DNA of 55,490 bases from Oligoflexia bacterium (GCA_020847095.1 JADLCR010000076.1:1-55490), one strand, 5' to 3'; positions 35,256 through 43,438 are shown, counted from the first letter of the stretch. The notes: generated by a model from the sequence alone, not told the origin. Translations and numbers: made by a program.

Positions 35256-36161
35256 TTAATACTTCACGTCACTACCCCGAATCTCCGAAAACGGAGATGC
35301 GGGTTGTCGCGGCTGCTGTTGTTGTTGCTGCTGTTGAGCCGCCGCAGCGGCCTGGGCTTTTTGCAATTGCAGTTGAAGACTGCGGTCACTATCCATTCCT
35401 AAAACACGATCTACGGTACTTGTCGCAATTCTCTGCAGCACCTTATCGTTGCCATTTCTTAGAGTTAGAAAAATACTGCCAGGTGCAACGCTCAATATAT
35501 AAACTAGGTTTTGAGCTTCATCGGGGTTTACTTCTACCGTTACGGTTGAATAGCCCGTATCGCCGTTAAGATTTTTATAAACCGGCTTTCCGTTAAAATT
35601 ATCGAGCTCTAAAATTCTTGGAATATTATTGGTGACATTTAGTCCAGTCGCCAAAACCAAGATGTCTTGAAGCAGCGTTTTAACTTCACGTCGCTCATTC
35701 TTTCCATCACCGTAAGAAATACTCGTGAGCACATCGATACGATCACCGGGGCGAATGAGTTTTCCAACGCCGCGCACCTCATCAACAGGAATGGTAATAG
35801 CTCTTTTATTTAGCGCCACTTGATGAGCAAGGCCTGTGCTAGGCCCGGGAGCTAGAAGTTTGGTTAAAATAATTTGCTCGCCCTTTTTAATGGGCGTTGC
35901 CGCAACTAACCCCACGACATCTTCAGGACTTTCAACAGCCCCCGGCTGCAAAAAGTCTGTAGGGCGCTCTTCTTGAGTGACCATTGTTTCATCAATGGAA
36001 CTCATTTCTAAAATATCTTTTGCTGCGATTAGTACCGTTTTCGTGGATCCGAATTTTTTGTCATAAACAGCCTTTTGCTCTTGAGTGTACGAGTAAATCA
36101 AGAACATGGCAAAGAGCGCGGCTCCAATTGAAATCCAAAATGTTCGACTATTTTGATTCAT
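35256..36161 (-). CDS. cpaB: Tad pilus assembly protein CpaB/RcpC
   Basis: A 301-residue protein with an N-terminal membrane helix (about residues 8-24). A SAF-like domain follows (STKTVLIAAKDILEMSSIDE, then VGLVAATPIKKGEQIILTKL). The RcpC/CpaB core contains TIPVDEVRGVGKLIRPGDRI and VTVEVNPDEAQNLVYILSVA. A C-terminal run of nine Gln after poly-Ala is unusual. The ATG at 36161 has GGGAG eight bases ahead; an in-frame GTG at 36176 would overlap the previous gene. CpaB works with the secretin in the periplasm during Flp pilus assembly. Confidence 0.88.
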   Translation of the reverse strand: MNQNSRTFWISIGAALFAMFLIYSYTQEQKAVYDKKFGSTKTVLIAAKDILEMSSIDETMVTQEERPTDFLQPGAVESPEDVVGLVAATPIKKGEQIILTKLLAPGPSTGLAHQVALNKRAITIPVDEVRGVGKLIRPGDRIDVLTSISYGDGKNERREVKTLLQDILVLATGLNVTNNIPRILELDNFNGKPVYKNLNGDTGYSTVTVEVNPDEAQNLVYILSVAPGSIFLTLRNGNDKVLQRIATSTVDRVLGMDSDRSLQLQLQKAQAAAAAQQQQQQQQPRQPASPFSEIRGSDVKY

Positions 36162-36163
36162 AG

Positions 36164-36586
36164 CTATCTCCCGCACCGAGCGTTAACGCAAATTCCATAA
36201 GCAGATCGTATTGAAATGATAGACACTCTATCTCCATCGAATCTGGAGGGAACTTGATCATCTTCCCTAACGGCTGTTAGCACTCGGCCCACAGCCGGGA
36301 TTCGATCATCGCCCGCTTGATCTTCATCGTTGATCATATGAAGCCTTGCATTGTTCACCACTACTTCATCACGGGTGTTGTCTTGCCTGAAAGCCTCTAT
36401 GTCAGATCGATGTCGTAATGTTTCGAACAGATATGTACGCGCATGGATGTTTCCCAGTATTGCAGAGTGAACGGCTGCAAAAAAATCAATGGTGTACGCC
36501 GTTAGCGTAACGAATGCGATCATAAACGCCAGGCACTCCACAAGTGCAAAGCCCTTTTGATTTTTGGTTTTGCGCAAACTTCTCAT
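36164..36586 (-). CDS. Tad minor pseudopilin (TadE/F-like)
   Basis: A 140-residue protein with a prepilin-type N-terminus: KNQKG then FALVECLAFMIAFVTLTAYT, with Glu at +5 after the expected cleavage. About 100 residues of soluble domain follow, with two cysteines near the C-terminus (GICVNARCGR). It fits a minor pseudopilin of the TadE/TadF/TadG type. The ATG at 36586 is used; an in-frame GTG nine bases earlier overlaps the previous gene's stop and is also possible. The next gene starts two bases after its stop. Confidence 0.72.
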   Translation of the reverse strand: MRSLRKTKNQKGFALVECLAFMIAFVTLTAYTIDFFAAVHSAILGNIHARTYLFETLRHRSDIEAFRQDNTRDEVVVNNARLHMINDEDQAGDDRIPAVGRVLTAVREDDQVPSRFDGDRVSIISIRSAYGICVNARCGR

Positions 36587-36588
36587 CG

Positions 36589-37191
36589 TTAACACCCGTT
36601 ATCCAAAATCAAAACTGGGGTTCCGGCACCGCGTCCGTAAATCGAAGGATCTTTTTGAATCAAGGCCGAGTAGGCCCCTCTCATCACGGCTTGGCATTCT
36701 TGAAATGTTGGCTCGCGAAGCAAAAAGCTAGAAACCCTGGTTTGAAAGCCAGGAGAGCCTTGGGGCGGCTGAAGGGCCGCACCGAAAAATGGAAGCTCAA
36801 GTCCCATGATGGGAAGATTGAATACAATTTGATAACCAATGAAACTATCACGATCGGAGCTTGCTCCAATCTGATCGCGGTAGTTTGAAAGCTTTCCGGC
36901 TCCGTGGCCATTTGATGCAATTTCGATCCAACCAGCCCGTCGAGCTCGTGAAATAAATGGCGTTGATTCGAGCAGCTGATCGACCTTAGCCTTCGCCGCT
37001 TGAGTTTGTTCGTTGGGGGTAAGTTCGGCGGCGAAATAGACGCGAGCGCCACTGAAGCTGATGTATTGAACGATTTCGACTAAGGTTAAACCGTAGGCGA
37101 GCGCACTCAGTAAGACGGAAACCGTCATGACCAAAATAAATGAAAACAAGAAGTCGATTGTTAACTGCCCATTTTCGTTAAGCCGCCTCAT
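36589..37191 (-). CDS. Tad minor pseudopilin with Asp at +5
   Basis: A 200-residue protein with N-terminus RRLNENGQLTIDFLFSFILV. A prepilin site after Gly would leave Gln at +1 and Asp, not Glu, at +5, followed by a membrane helix to about residue 35. The C-terminal domain of about 160 residues is soluble, with one Cys in FQECQAV and one at the extreme C-terminus. It resembles TadE/TadG-class minor pilins in position and layout. The Asp substitution at +5 might alter how it packs in the filament. The ATG at 37191 follows the previous gene by three bases. Confidence 0.68.
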   Translation of the reverse strand: MRRLNENGQLTIDFLFSFILVMTVSVLLSALAYGLTLVEIVQYISFSGARVYFAAELTPNEQTQAAKAKVDQLLESTPFISRARRAGWIEIASNGHGAGKLSNYRDQIGASSDRDSFIGYQIVFNLPIMGLELPFFGAALQPPQGSPGFQTRVSSFLLREPTFQECQAVMRGAYSALIQKDPSIYGRGAGTPVLILDNGC

Positions 37192-37194
37192 GGC

Positions 37195-37431
37195 CTAATC
37201 CCTCTTTCTCGTTGAGTGCCGAGTCAGTGTTGCCGGATGTTTTGCGCCTGAAACTCTTCGATCTCCAGGCACTCCAAATTCAATTGTCGAAGAGAGCCTC
37301 GCCCACGGCTCTCCAAATACCTTTTGAAAAAACTCATCGCGGCGAAGAACCTGAATGGCTCCTGTCCAAACAAGAATGACCACTCCCATGAGCAAAACGT
37401 TTTCGATCAGGGCTTGACCGCGCTCACTCAT
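37195..37431 (-). CDS. Small Tad pseudopilin
   Basis: A 78-residue protein beginning MSERGQALIENVLLMGVVIL, with Gly at the cleavage site and Glu at +5. A single hydrophobic helix and a short basic C-terminus follow. The ATG at 37431 is chosen because GAAGGATCA lies just before it and it forms an ATGA overlap with the previous gene. It lacks the Tyr at +6 of the major Flp pilin and carries Asn instead, which suggests a minor component. Confidence 0.7.
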   Translation of the reverse strand: MSERGQALIENVLLMGVVILVWTGAIQVLRRDEFFQKVFGEPWARLSSTIEFGVPGDRRVSGAKHPATLTRHSTRKRD

Positions 37432-37667
37432 TGATCCTTCACTCCGCCCTTGGGGCGCACGGGCCGTTGCCAATCGCCGCCACGGGTAAATCCGGCGCCT
37501 GTTTGTAGTCTTCCCTGGAGCTTGGCTCCAAGGTAAGGAGTGGCGCCACTAAATGTAAGCGGTAAGTCTCTGGCCACTTTGCCAACAAAAATGAGGAAGA
37601 GCGCTGTTAGCAAAACAAATTCTACTAACGTTTGGCCTGCCGCATTTTTTAAAGGACTCCGCCGCAT
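37428..37667 (-). CDS. Small Tad pseudopilin
   Basis: A 79-residue protein beginning MRRSPLKNAAGQTLVEFVLL, with the prepilin site after Gly-11, Glu at +5 and Phe at +6, then a helix to about residue 32 and a Gly/Arg-rich tail. AGGAG stands five bases before its ATG. It follows the Flp pilin gene by 22 bases and overlaps the next pseudopilin by four. A run of several different small pseudopilins is more than the usual TadE/F/G set. Confidence 0.7.
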   Translation of the reverse strand: MRRSPLKNAAGQTLVEFVLLTALFLIFVGKVARDLPLTFSGATPYLGAKLQGRLQTGAGFTRGGDWQRPVRPKGGVKDQ

Positions 37668-37689
37668 AAACTCCTAAAATCGCTAGCCC

Positions 37690-37860
37690 TTACTGGATGA
37701 CGGCTGAACCTTTTGAGGTCACCTGTCCAGTCCACTGGGTAATAGCGGATTGAATCTGATTTCTAAAAATCGAGATGAGAATCACGATGACTCCGGCCAA
37801 CAAGACGTATTCCAACATCCCTTGACCCTTTTCGTTTCTTAATAGACGTCGCACTTTCAT
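37690..37860 (-). CDS. flp: Flp-type major pilin
   Basis: A 56-residue Flp pilin beginning MKVRRLLRNEKGQGMLEYVL. The class-III prepilin site after Gly gives Glu +5 and Tyr +6, the Flp hallmark, followed by a hydrophobic helix (AGVIVILISIFRNQI) and a short hydrophilic end. The ATG at 37860 has an ideal GGAGGAAAA ahead; upstream in-frame starts add a polar leader unlike Flp. It is the first gene of the minus-strand operon, with a sigma-28-like promoter about 60 bases upstream. In B. bacteriovorus a comparable flp gene lies beside the hit locus. Confidence 0.88.
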   Translation of the reverse strand: MKVRRLLRNEKGQGMLEYVLLAGVIVILISIFRNQIQSAITQWTGQVTSKGSAVIQ

Positions 37861-37920
37861 TTTTCCTCCGAACATTGTGGTCGTTCTTGGGCCCACACTT
37901 GCGGACCCCCTCAGAGACAC

Positions 37921-37947
37921 CTATCGGCATGTGTTTGAAAAAACTCA
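37921..37947 (-). promoter_or_regulatory. Sigma-28 (FliA)-like promoter of the Flp operon
   Basis: On the minus strand TGAGTTTT, an 11-base spacer, then GCCGATAG. The FliA consensus is TAAAGTTT-N11-GCCGATAA, so the -10 matches 7 of 8 and the -35 matches 5 of 8 with exact spacing. Transcription would start near 37912, giving a leader of about 50 bases before the flp ATG. In Bdellovibrio FliA-type promoters are linked to attack-phase genes (established knowledge). Prediction only. Confidence 0.5.
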
Positions 37948-38061
37948 AGATTTCGCCTCAGAGGACAGCCATTCGTTAAACCTCTGAATTCTCAGGCCTT
38001 TTGTCCGCCAAAGGCCCCTTTCCCTTCTATAGAAACTGACTTTTCGATTCTCTCCGAGCAA

Positions 38062-38185
38062 GACTCAAATCAGGCGGGCCTGCAGACTTTGGCTCCGGGG
38101 AAAGCTCATCCGTGAGGCGGCAGCTGGCCGTCCCTGGCCAGAGCCTCCCCTTCGCCAAAGTCTGCAGGCCCGCCCGACTTGAGTC
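38062..38185. repeat. Long hairpin 1 between the divergent pilus operons
   Basis: Left arm 38062-38093 and right arm 38154-38185 are 32-base inverted copies with two mismatches. The inner 21 bases (GGCGGGCCTGCAGACTTTGGC and complement) are perfect. Within the 60-base loop, GAGGC/GCCTC and CTGGCC/GGCCAG extend the stem. The right arm also overlaps a separate perfect hairpin, GCCCGAC-TTGA-GTCGGGC at 38172-38189, so two structures compete. It could be a structured RNA, an insulating terminator or a remnant of a small mobile repeat. Confidence 0.8.
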
Positions 38186-38234
38186 GGGCTTATTCAAAAG
38201 CTTCGTTTTTTGATCGTGCTCTGGATCCTTTCCC

Positions 38235-38347
38235 AAGAGCCGGCCCCTGCGATTCTCGAAGAGCAAGCTCCGATGCCAGGATGGCCTTCGAATCGGTCGA
38301 GCCATGGAGGGCGTCTTGCTAGGAGAGAATCGTGGGGGCCGGCTTTT
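38235..38347. repeat. Long hairpin 2 between the divergent pilus operons
   Basis: Arms 38235-38257 and 38325-38347 are 23-base inverted copies with three mismatches (core AGCCGGCCCC and GGGGCCGGCT, then CGATTCTC and GAGAATCG). Inside, AGCAAG/CTTGCT, CTCC/GGAG and ATGGC/GCCAT pair in nested order, so almost all 113 bases fold as one irregular stem. It is unrelated in sequence to hairpin 1 and begins 50 bases after it. No coding capacity is supported in this stretch. Confidence 0.75.
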
Positions 38348-38392
38348 AGGAACGGGGGAGAGACAAAGGTCGAGAGAGGGATTAGGGCGACT

Positions 38393-38453
38393 GGTGTAAC
38401 GTCCAGAATTGGAGCGGTTTAGTACACCGAAGTCTGAGTTATTCCGAAGACTT
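38393..38453 (+). promoter_or_regulatory. Two small hairpins in the cpaE-cpaF leader
   Basis: GGTGTA/TACACC (38393-38398, 38423-38428) encloses TCCA/TGGA. It is followed at once by AAGTCT/AGACTT (38430-38435, 38448-38453). The second ends five bases before the AAGGAG ribosome site. They lie in the probable 5' leader of the CpaE-CpaF operon and may affect its translation or RNA stability. Confidence 0.45.
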
Positions 38454-38473
38454 ATACAAGGAGAACTCAACCG

Positions 38474-40690
38474 GTGGCCATCAATCCACAATGTCATGTG
38501 ATTGCCATTTCTGGCGGCAAAGGCGGCGTTGGAAAAAGTGTTTTCGCCGCCAACTTTGCTCAAGCCCTTATGCTTGAACTGCGAGCGCGAGTGTTGTTGA
38601 TTGATTTGGACGCTCAAAGTTGCGGTGATCAGAACGTTCTCTTAGGTCTCCGTCCAAATAAAACAATTTCTGAGGTTGCGACGTTTGGAGGCCACATCAC
38701 CGCACAAACTATCAGCACCCTCATTGCGCCACACAATTCGGGACTTCATTTTATCGGTGCCGTGCGTGCACCAGGCGACATTTACGATGTCAATGTCGAG
38801 GGTCTAAAAAAGTCGATAGAGTCATTAAGTCATTTATATAATTTTATTGTCGTCGATATCGGGACACATTTTCAAAATCCTCAGCTCGCGATGATTGAAA
38901 TGTCGAGCGTGGTTTTGCTTCTCACTCTTCCGGAAATCTTATCCACGAACCAGACGATGAAAACAATCAGCCAACTCATGACTCAAATGTTTCCTGCCGA
39001 CATGCTTCAAGTTGTCTTAAATAAAGTTTCTCAATCCAATCCGCTGACTCCCCAAATGGCAGCTCAAAGCCTCAAGAAAAATCCGGTCGGCGTCATTCCT
39101 CAAGATGACGTTATCGTAAGCCAAGCACTTTCACGCTCAACGCCCTTTGTGGCGTCTCAACCCCGGGCTCCCATTTCAATTGCCTTTCATGAAACGGTTA
39201 GAAGACTTACATCTGGCGGAACTCTTGATAAGCTAAGAAGTCTCAATAAACCAAAAGGCGTTCAATCAGACGTTAAAAACGAAACACAGATCAAACCACT
39301 TGGAGCTGCAAGCACCTCTCAAACAAGGCCTAACGATACAAAAAAAGCTGAAGTCTTTGATTCTCGAACCGTGCTTAAGCGAAGACTTCATCGGGGCTTG
39401 ATCGAAACCATGGATCTCAAAAAGGGCATTACAGAAACCAACGGAGATCCCGCAAAAGAAACTGAATTGCGAGTTAAAACTCAGCAATCAATTGCAGCAT
39501 TACTTGATAAAGAAGGCTCTACGCTTTCTAGAGAAGAACGGGCCCTCATTGTAAAAGAAGTTCTCGACGAAGCTCTCGGACTTGGCCCCCTTGAAGATCT
39601 GTTATCAGACCAGGCTGTTTCTGAAATCATGGTTAATCGCCGTGATCTTATTTACGTTGAGCGAAGCGGAAAACTCACCCGTACGGATTTTAGTTTCACC
39701 AGCAATCAGCAATTACTTACTGTGATCGAGCGGATTGTGACTCCCCTTGGTCGTCGCATCGATGAGAAAACGCCATATGTCGATGCGCGACTCAAAGACG
39801 GAAGTCGCGTGAATGCCGTGATTCCACCGCTGGCGATTGATGGGCCATGTATTACCATTCGAAAATTTGCTAAAACACCGATCACCTATAAAGACTACGC
39901 AAATTTTGGAACGATGACCGAACCCATGATCGATTTCTTAAGGATCTGCGTTGAAAACGGTTTAAATATTATCATTAGCGGTGGCACTGGATCTGGTAAA
40001 ACAACTCTTCTTAATGTGCTTTCGGGTTTTATTCCCGCAACCGAAAGAATTATTACCGTTGAAGACGCCGCCGAACTTCAACTTAAACAAGACCATGTGA
40101 TTCGCCTAGAAACGCGGCCTCCAAACATGGAAGGTGAAGGTGCGGTCACGATTCGCGACCTCATCCGAAACACCCTTCGCATGCGCCCCGATCGCATTGT
40201 TGTTGGAGAGTGCCGAGGCGCTGAAGCTCTTGATATGCTCGCGGCCATGAGCACAGGACACGACGGATCGCTTTCCACGGTTCATGCTAACAGCCCTCGA
40301 GAGGCCATCAAACGCCTTGTTAACCTCTGCAGCATGGCTAAAGAAGCCCCTTCAGAAAAGGCCATCATGGAGCAGATCACCAGTGCCGTGGATCTAATTA
40401 TTCAGATCTCAAGGCTCTCAGATGGTTCTAGAAAAATTTTAAGCATCACCGAAGTTGTGGGCATGCAAGGTGACATTGCAACGACCCAAGAAGTTTATCG
40501 CTTTAAAGAAGAGGGCTTTGATAAAAACAGAAAAATCATAGGCCAGTTTCAAGCAACCGGCTTTATCCCCACCTTTATCGAAGAATTTGAACGTAAAGGC
40601 GTGAAAGTTCCACGCACCCTGTTTGCACCCCCTGCAGCTTCAGGTCCCGCCAAAGAAACTGCCGCAACTGGCACGGGAGGTAAGAAATGA
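38474..40690 (+). CDS. cpaF: CpaE/TadZ-CpaF/TadA fusion ATPase of the Tad pilus
   Basis: A 738-residue fusion. Residues 1-260 are a MinD/ParA-type ATPase with deviant Walker [10 protein letters not shown] (about 14-22) and LLIDLDAQ, matching CpaE/TadZ, which places the pilus machine. No CheY-like receiver, often present in CpaE, precedes it. A polar linker of about 60 residues leads to CpaF/TadA (about 310-715), with GGTGSGKT (503-510), [20 protein letters not shown] and [12 protein letters not shown]. This secretion ATPase powers pilus assembly. The start is GTG, ten bases after AAGGAG. The stop overlaps tadB by four bases. Confidence 0.92.
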   Translation: MAINPQCHVIAISGGKGGVGKSVFAANFAQALMLELRARVLLIDLDAQSCGDQNVLLGLRPNKTISEVATFGGHITAQTISTLIAPHNSGLHFIGAVRAPGDIYDVNVEGLKKSIESLSHLYNFIVVDIGTHFQNPQLAMIEMSSVVLLLTLPEILSTNQTMKTISQLMTQMFPADMLQVVLNKVSQSNPLTPQMAAQSLKKNPVGVIPQDDVIVSQALSRSTPFVASQPRAPISIAFHETVRRLTSGGTLDKLRSLNKPKGVQSDVKNETQIKPLGAASTSQTRPNDTKKAEVFDSRTVLKRRLHRGLIETMDLKKGITETNGDPAKETELRVKTQQSIAALLDKEGSTLSREERALIVKEVLDEALGLGPLEDLLSDQAVSEIMVNRRDLIYVERSGKLTRTDFSFTSNQQLLTVIERIVTPLGRRIDEKTPYVDARLKDGSRVNAVIPPLAIDGPCITIRKFAKTPITYKDYANFGTMTEPMIDFLRICVENGLNIIISGGTGSGKTTLLNVLSGFIPATERIITVEDAAELQLKQDHVIRLETRPPNMEGEGAVTIRDLIRNTLRMRPDRIVVGECRGAEALDMLAAMSTGHDGSLSTVHANSPREAIKRLVNLCSMAKEAPSEKAIMEQITSAVDLIIQISRLSDGSRKILSITEVVGMQGDIATTQEVYRFKEEGFDKNRKIIGQFQATGFIPTFIEEFERKGVKVPRTLFAPPAASGPAKETAATGTGGKK

Positions 40691-41562
40691 GTTTTCTTGC
40701 TAGTCCCTGGATCGTTGTACCTGGAGTTGGCGTTTCAGTTTTTGCCATCGTTTATGTAAACGCTGATCGCATTGTGGAGTGGCTCAAGCGTCAAAGTCTT
40801 GGGCAACGTGAATACATCATTCAACGACTCGATATTATGTTTGTCGAAGTCGATCCCAAGCGACTGACTATGGCCATGCTCCTCATGAGCTTTGGATTAG
40901 GGTTTTTGGCGCTACTCTTATTTTGGCCAAACGTGACTTCAGGACTTCTCTTTGGAAGTCTTCTCACTTTTGTCGGCTGGAAGATCCCCAAATTGATGGT
41001 TGATCTCTATTATGCTCAACGGGCCAGTCGATTTGTTGACCAACTCGTAGATGGATTAACCCTCATGTCAAACGGTTTGCGCTCGGGATTAAGCCTGACT
41101 CAGGCCATGAAAATAGTTGTGGATAATATGCCCAACCCAATGGCTCAAGAGTTTGAACTGATGCTTTCCCAAAACGCCTTGGGTGTCAGCATTGAAGAAG
41201 TGATGAACGAACTCGCAAAGAGAATTCCGTATCCGGATGTTCAAATGTTTGTAACAGCTGTAAATATTCTTAAAGATACGGGCGGAAATATTTCAGAGAC
41301 GTTTGACACCATCGCGAAGACAGTCAGAGAGCGCATCAAAATAGAAAAGAAAATTGCAGCGGTCACCGCCCAAGGCGTCATGCAGGGAATCATCATTACG
41401 GCCACGCCCTTTGTCTTGCTCATCATCATGGCCCTCATGGATCCAGCGTATATAAAGCCTTTGTTCAGCCAGACCTTAGGAAGGATTATTCTCATTGCTA
41501 TGGTGGCGTTACAAATAATCGGTGGCCTCATGATTCGCAAAATCGTTAAAATAAGGGTATAG
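40687..41562 (+). CDS. tadB: Tad pilus inner-membrane platform protein TadB
   Basis: A 291-residue protein with an N-terminal helix, two helices at about 60-100, a T2SSF domain and two C-terminal helices. The domain contains FVDQLVDGLTLMSNGLRSGL, VGNISE-like GGNISETFDTIAKTVRER and KIAAVTAQGVMQGIIITATP. It is the platform subunit with which CpaF works. Tad systems normally encode a second platform protein, TadC, directly after TadB; here a YD-repeat protein occupies that position. The start is coupled to the fusion ATPase by an ATGA overlap. Confidence 0.9.
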   Translation: MSFLASPWIVVPGVGVSVFAIVYVNADRIVEWLKRQSLGQREYIIQRLDIMFVEVDPKRLTMAMLLMSFGLGFLALLLFWPNVTSGLLFGSLLTFVGWKIPKLMVDLYYAQRASRFVDQLVDGLTLMSNGLRSGLSLTQAMKIVVDNMPNPMAQEFELMLSQNALGVSIEEVMNELAKRIPYPDVQMFVTAVNILKDTGGNISETFDTIAKTVRERIKIEKKIAAVTAQGVMQGIIITATPFVLLIIMALMDPAYIKPLFSQTLGRIILIAMVALQIIGGLMIRKIVKIRV

Positions 41563-41564
41563 CC

Positions 41565-43193
41565 ATGTTAAGAACCACTCTCCTACTCATAATGCTTTTC
41601 ACCGGATTTCAAGCTCGAGCCCTTGTCGACTTGAAAAACGCCAACTACTCGGACACCTGGGCCGACATCACGCTGCCAGGCTCTGGCTTTGATCTTAAGA
41701 TAGAAAGAACCTACAATTCTCGGACGCTTTTTAATGGAATGTTCGGCTTTGGATGGTGCGCGGATTTTGAAACCTCAGTTGAAATAACCGCCGAAGGAAA
41801 CCTGCGACTATTAGAGTGTGGCGCTGGCGGTGAAGTGCTCTATCACAGCCGCAATTTCTCAGAAAAGGACATTGATAAAACAGTAAAGACTATTATCGGA
41901 AAAGTAAAAACCGACAACCCGGTAATTAAGCCCGAAGCACTTAAGGCCCTTGAAGTACGCCTAAAAAATGAGACCGTACTAAGAGGCGAGTATGCCCTCA
42001 AGTTTGGAATCGTTCGCACTATTGCCGACAAAACGCGCTTCTTCGCAAACGGTCGCGAATCTGAGTTTATTGAAAAGTCTGGTCCTTACTATTCTCGCGT
42101 GCTCACCGACGGGACAACGCAAAAGTTCAATATGCAGGGCAAGCTAGAAAAAGTTTTCGACAAAAACGGCAACAGTCTAACTTTAACCTATGACGGGCGC
42201 CGCCTTCGCGATGTCATGGATAGTTCTGGCCGCAAACTTTCTTTTAAGTATTACGAAAACGGAAAAGTACAAACTATTACGGGGCCGAATAGCATCAAAG
42301 CCGAATATAAATTCAAAAATCTCAATGATTTGATTTTTGTAAAAGCAGCCTCCGGAAATATTTATACATACGAGTACGATGACCTTCACAATATGCTGAA
42401 GGTGACCTATCCGGACAAATCAACCAAGGCCCTCACCTACAACAAGAACTTCGACTGGGTGACAAGCCACAAAGATCGCGACGGGTGCCTAGAGAATTAT
42501 GAGTACGTTCAGTCCGATGAAAACCCAAAGGATCACTTTTGGGCGAACGTTATTCGCACTTGTCAGAACAAGACCGTTTTGAAAGCAAAGTATGAATTTT
42601 GGTACGAATGGAACTCGACGCGAACTGGCAAGTATCTTAAAAAGGGCAAAACTGTAGAAAATAACAATGCCGTAGAAGTTAGCTATAACGAGCTTGGAAA
42701 GCCGCTTAATATTGCCAGACAAGGTAAGAATACGCGCTACGAATATTATGACAATGGGCTGTTGAAAAAGAAAACCATGCCCGACGGCAAAAGCACTATC
42801 TTTTCGTATGACCCAAATTTTAAAAAGGTAAACAAGGTTATCAATGGCAATTTGGTCACAAATTTCAACTATGACAATAAGGGAAATTTAACAAAAGCTA
42901 CTAATAGCCTGGGACAAGCGGTTGTTCTTTCATATGATCCTCGAGGCAGAATCATTGCTCTTGAAGACCAAGCGAAGAGAAAGGTGCTCATACAATACGA
43001 CGAGCGCTTTGGAAAGCCGCAAGTTATTGAAAGAGAAGGGCTCGGAAAAATCACCGTGGCTTATGATAAAAAGGGTGGAATTGAAAAAGTCTCCAGCCCT
43101 GAAGGGGGCCCCACAATAGCCATACAAGTGGCCACGGCGTTTGGCAATTTGCTTGATTTGATTCAACCAGCGGGGGTAACGCTTTCGTTATGA
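41565..43193 (+). CDS. Secreted RHS/YD-repeat protein, Bd0109-like (hit locus)
   Basis: A 542-residue protein with a signal peptide (MLRTTLLLIMLFTGFQARA). Its N-terminal domain, with GFDLKIERTYNSRTLFNGMF and FGWCADFETSVE, is typical of RHS proteins. About ten YD repeats follow, such as GNIYTYEYDDLHNMLKVTYP and GLLKKKTMPDGKSTIFSYDP. There is no C-terminal toxin domain and the protein ends inside the repeat region. In B. bacteriovorus Bd0109, a YD-repeat periplasmic protein beside type IVb pilus genes, binds Bd0108 and influences pilus extrusion. Position after cpaF-tadB and architecture make this a probable counterpart. Confidence 0.82.
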   Translation: MLRTTLLLIMLFTGFQARALVDLKNANYSDTWADITLPGSGFDLKIERTYNSRTLFNGMFGFGWCADFETSVEITAEGNLRLLECGAGGEVLYHSRNFSEKDIDKTVKTIIGKVKTDNPVIKPEALKALEVRLKNETVLRGEYALKFGIVRTIADKTRFFANGRESEFIEKSGPYYSRVLTDGTTQKFNMQGKLEKVFDKNGNSLTLTYDGRRLRDVMDSSGRKLSFKYYENGKVQTITGPNSIKAEYKFKNLNDLIFVKAASGNIYTYEYDDLHNMLKVTYPDKSTKALTYNKNFDWVTSHKDRDGCLENYEYVQSDENPKDHFWANVIRTCQNKTVLKAKYEFWYEWNSTRTGKYLKKGKTVENNNAVEVSYNELGKPLNIARQGKNTRYEYYDNGLLKKKTMPDGKSTIFSYDPNFKKVNKVINGNLVTNFNYDNKGNLTKATNSLGQAVVLSYDPRGRIIALEDQAKRKVLIQYDERFGKPQVIEREGLGKITVAYDKKGGIEKVSSPEGGPTIAIQVATAFGNLLDLIQPAGVTLSL

Positions 43194-43438
43194 AATATTT
43201 AATTCTGACTTCTATATTCTTGTTTTCCAGCATTTCCTTCGGCCAAGACCAGGCAGAACTGGGAGCGCGGTATTTCGGAGTGGTGGGACTTGAGCCTAAA
43301 TCCGATGATGAATCTTGCAACTCTTTTAAGAACTTGGCCTCTCAGCACGGGTATCAGCTCGATGAAGCACGCCGCGGTAGAGACGGTTCGACCGAAAACT
43401 CCGACTCTGATGCCAATTCAACCTCTCGCATTCAATAA
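43190..43438 (+). CDS. Small secreted protein in the Bd0108 (hit) position
   Basis: An 82-residue protein with a signal peptide (MKYLILTSIFLFSSISFG). The short mature part is highly polar with a single Cys and an Asp/Ser/Asn-rich, probably unstructured C-terminus. Its ATG overlaps the stop of the YD-repeat gene by four bases, so the two are made together. Bd0108 of B. bacteriovorus is a small secreted protein encoded beside the YD-repeat gene, and mutations in it permit prey-independent growth. Position, size and export match; I cannot confirm sequence homology. The 81-residue gene at 43549 is a second candidate. Confidence 0.65.
   Translation: MKYLILTSIFLFSSISFGQDQAELGARYFGVVGLEPKSDDESCNSFKNLASQHGYQLDEARRGRDGSTENSDSDANSTSRIQ

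Noticed and set aside
38027-38617. Open frame of 196 codons on the minus strand across the pilus-operon gap
   Set aside because: It lies over the two long hairpins and the start of the CpaE-CpaF gene, has no ribosome site and encodes low-complexity Arg/Ser/Pro sequence. It is a by-product of the inverted repeats.
41565-43193. YD-repeat protein as an RHS polymorphic toxin with an immunity gene
   Set aside because: It ends within the repeats with no toxin domain after a PxxxxDPxG-type boundary, and the next gene is exported, unlike an immunity protein. The pilus-linked Bd0109-like explanation fits better.
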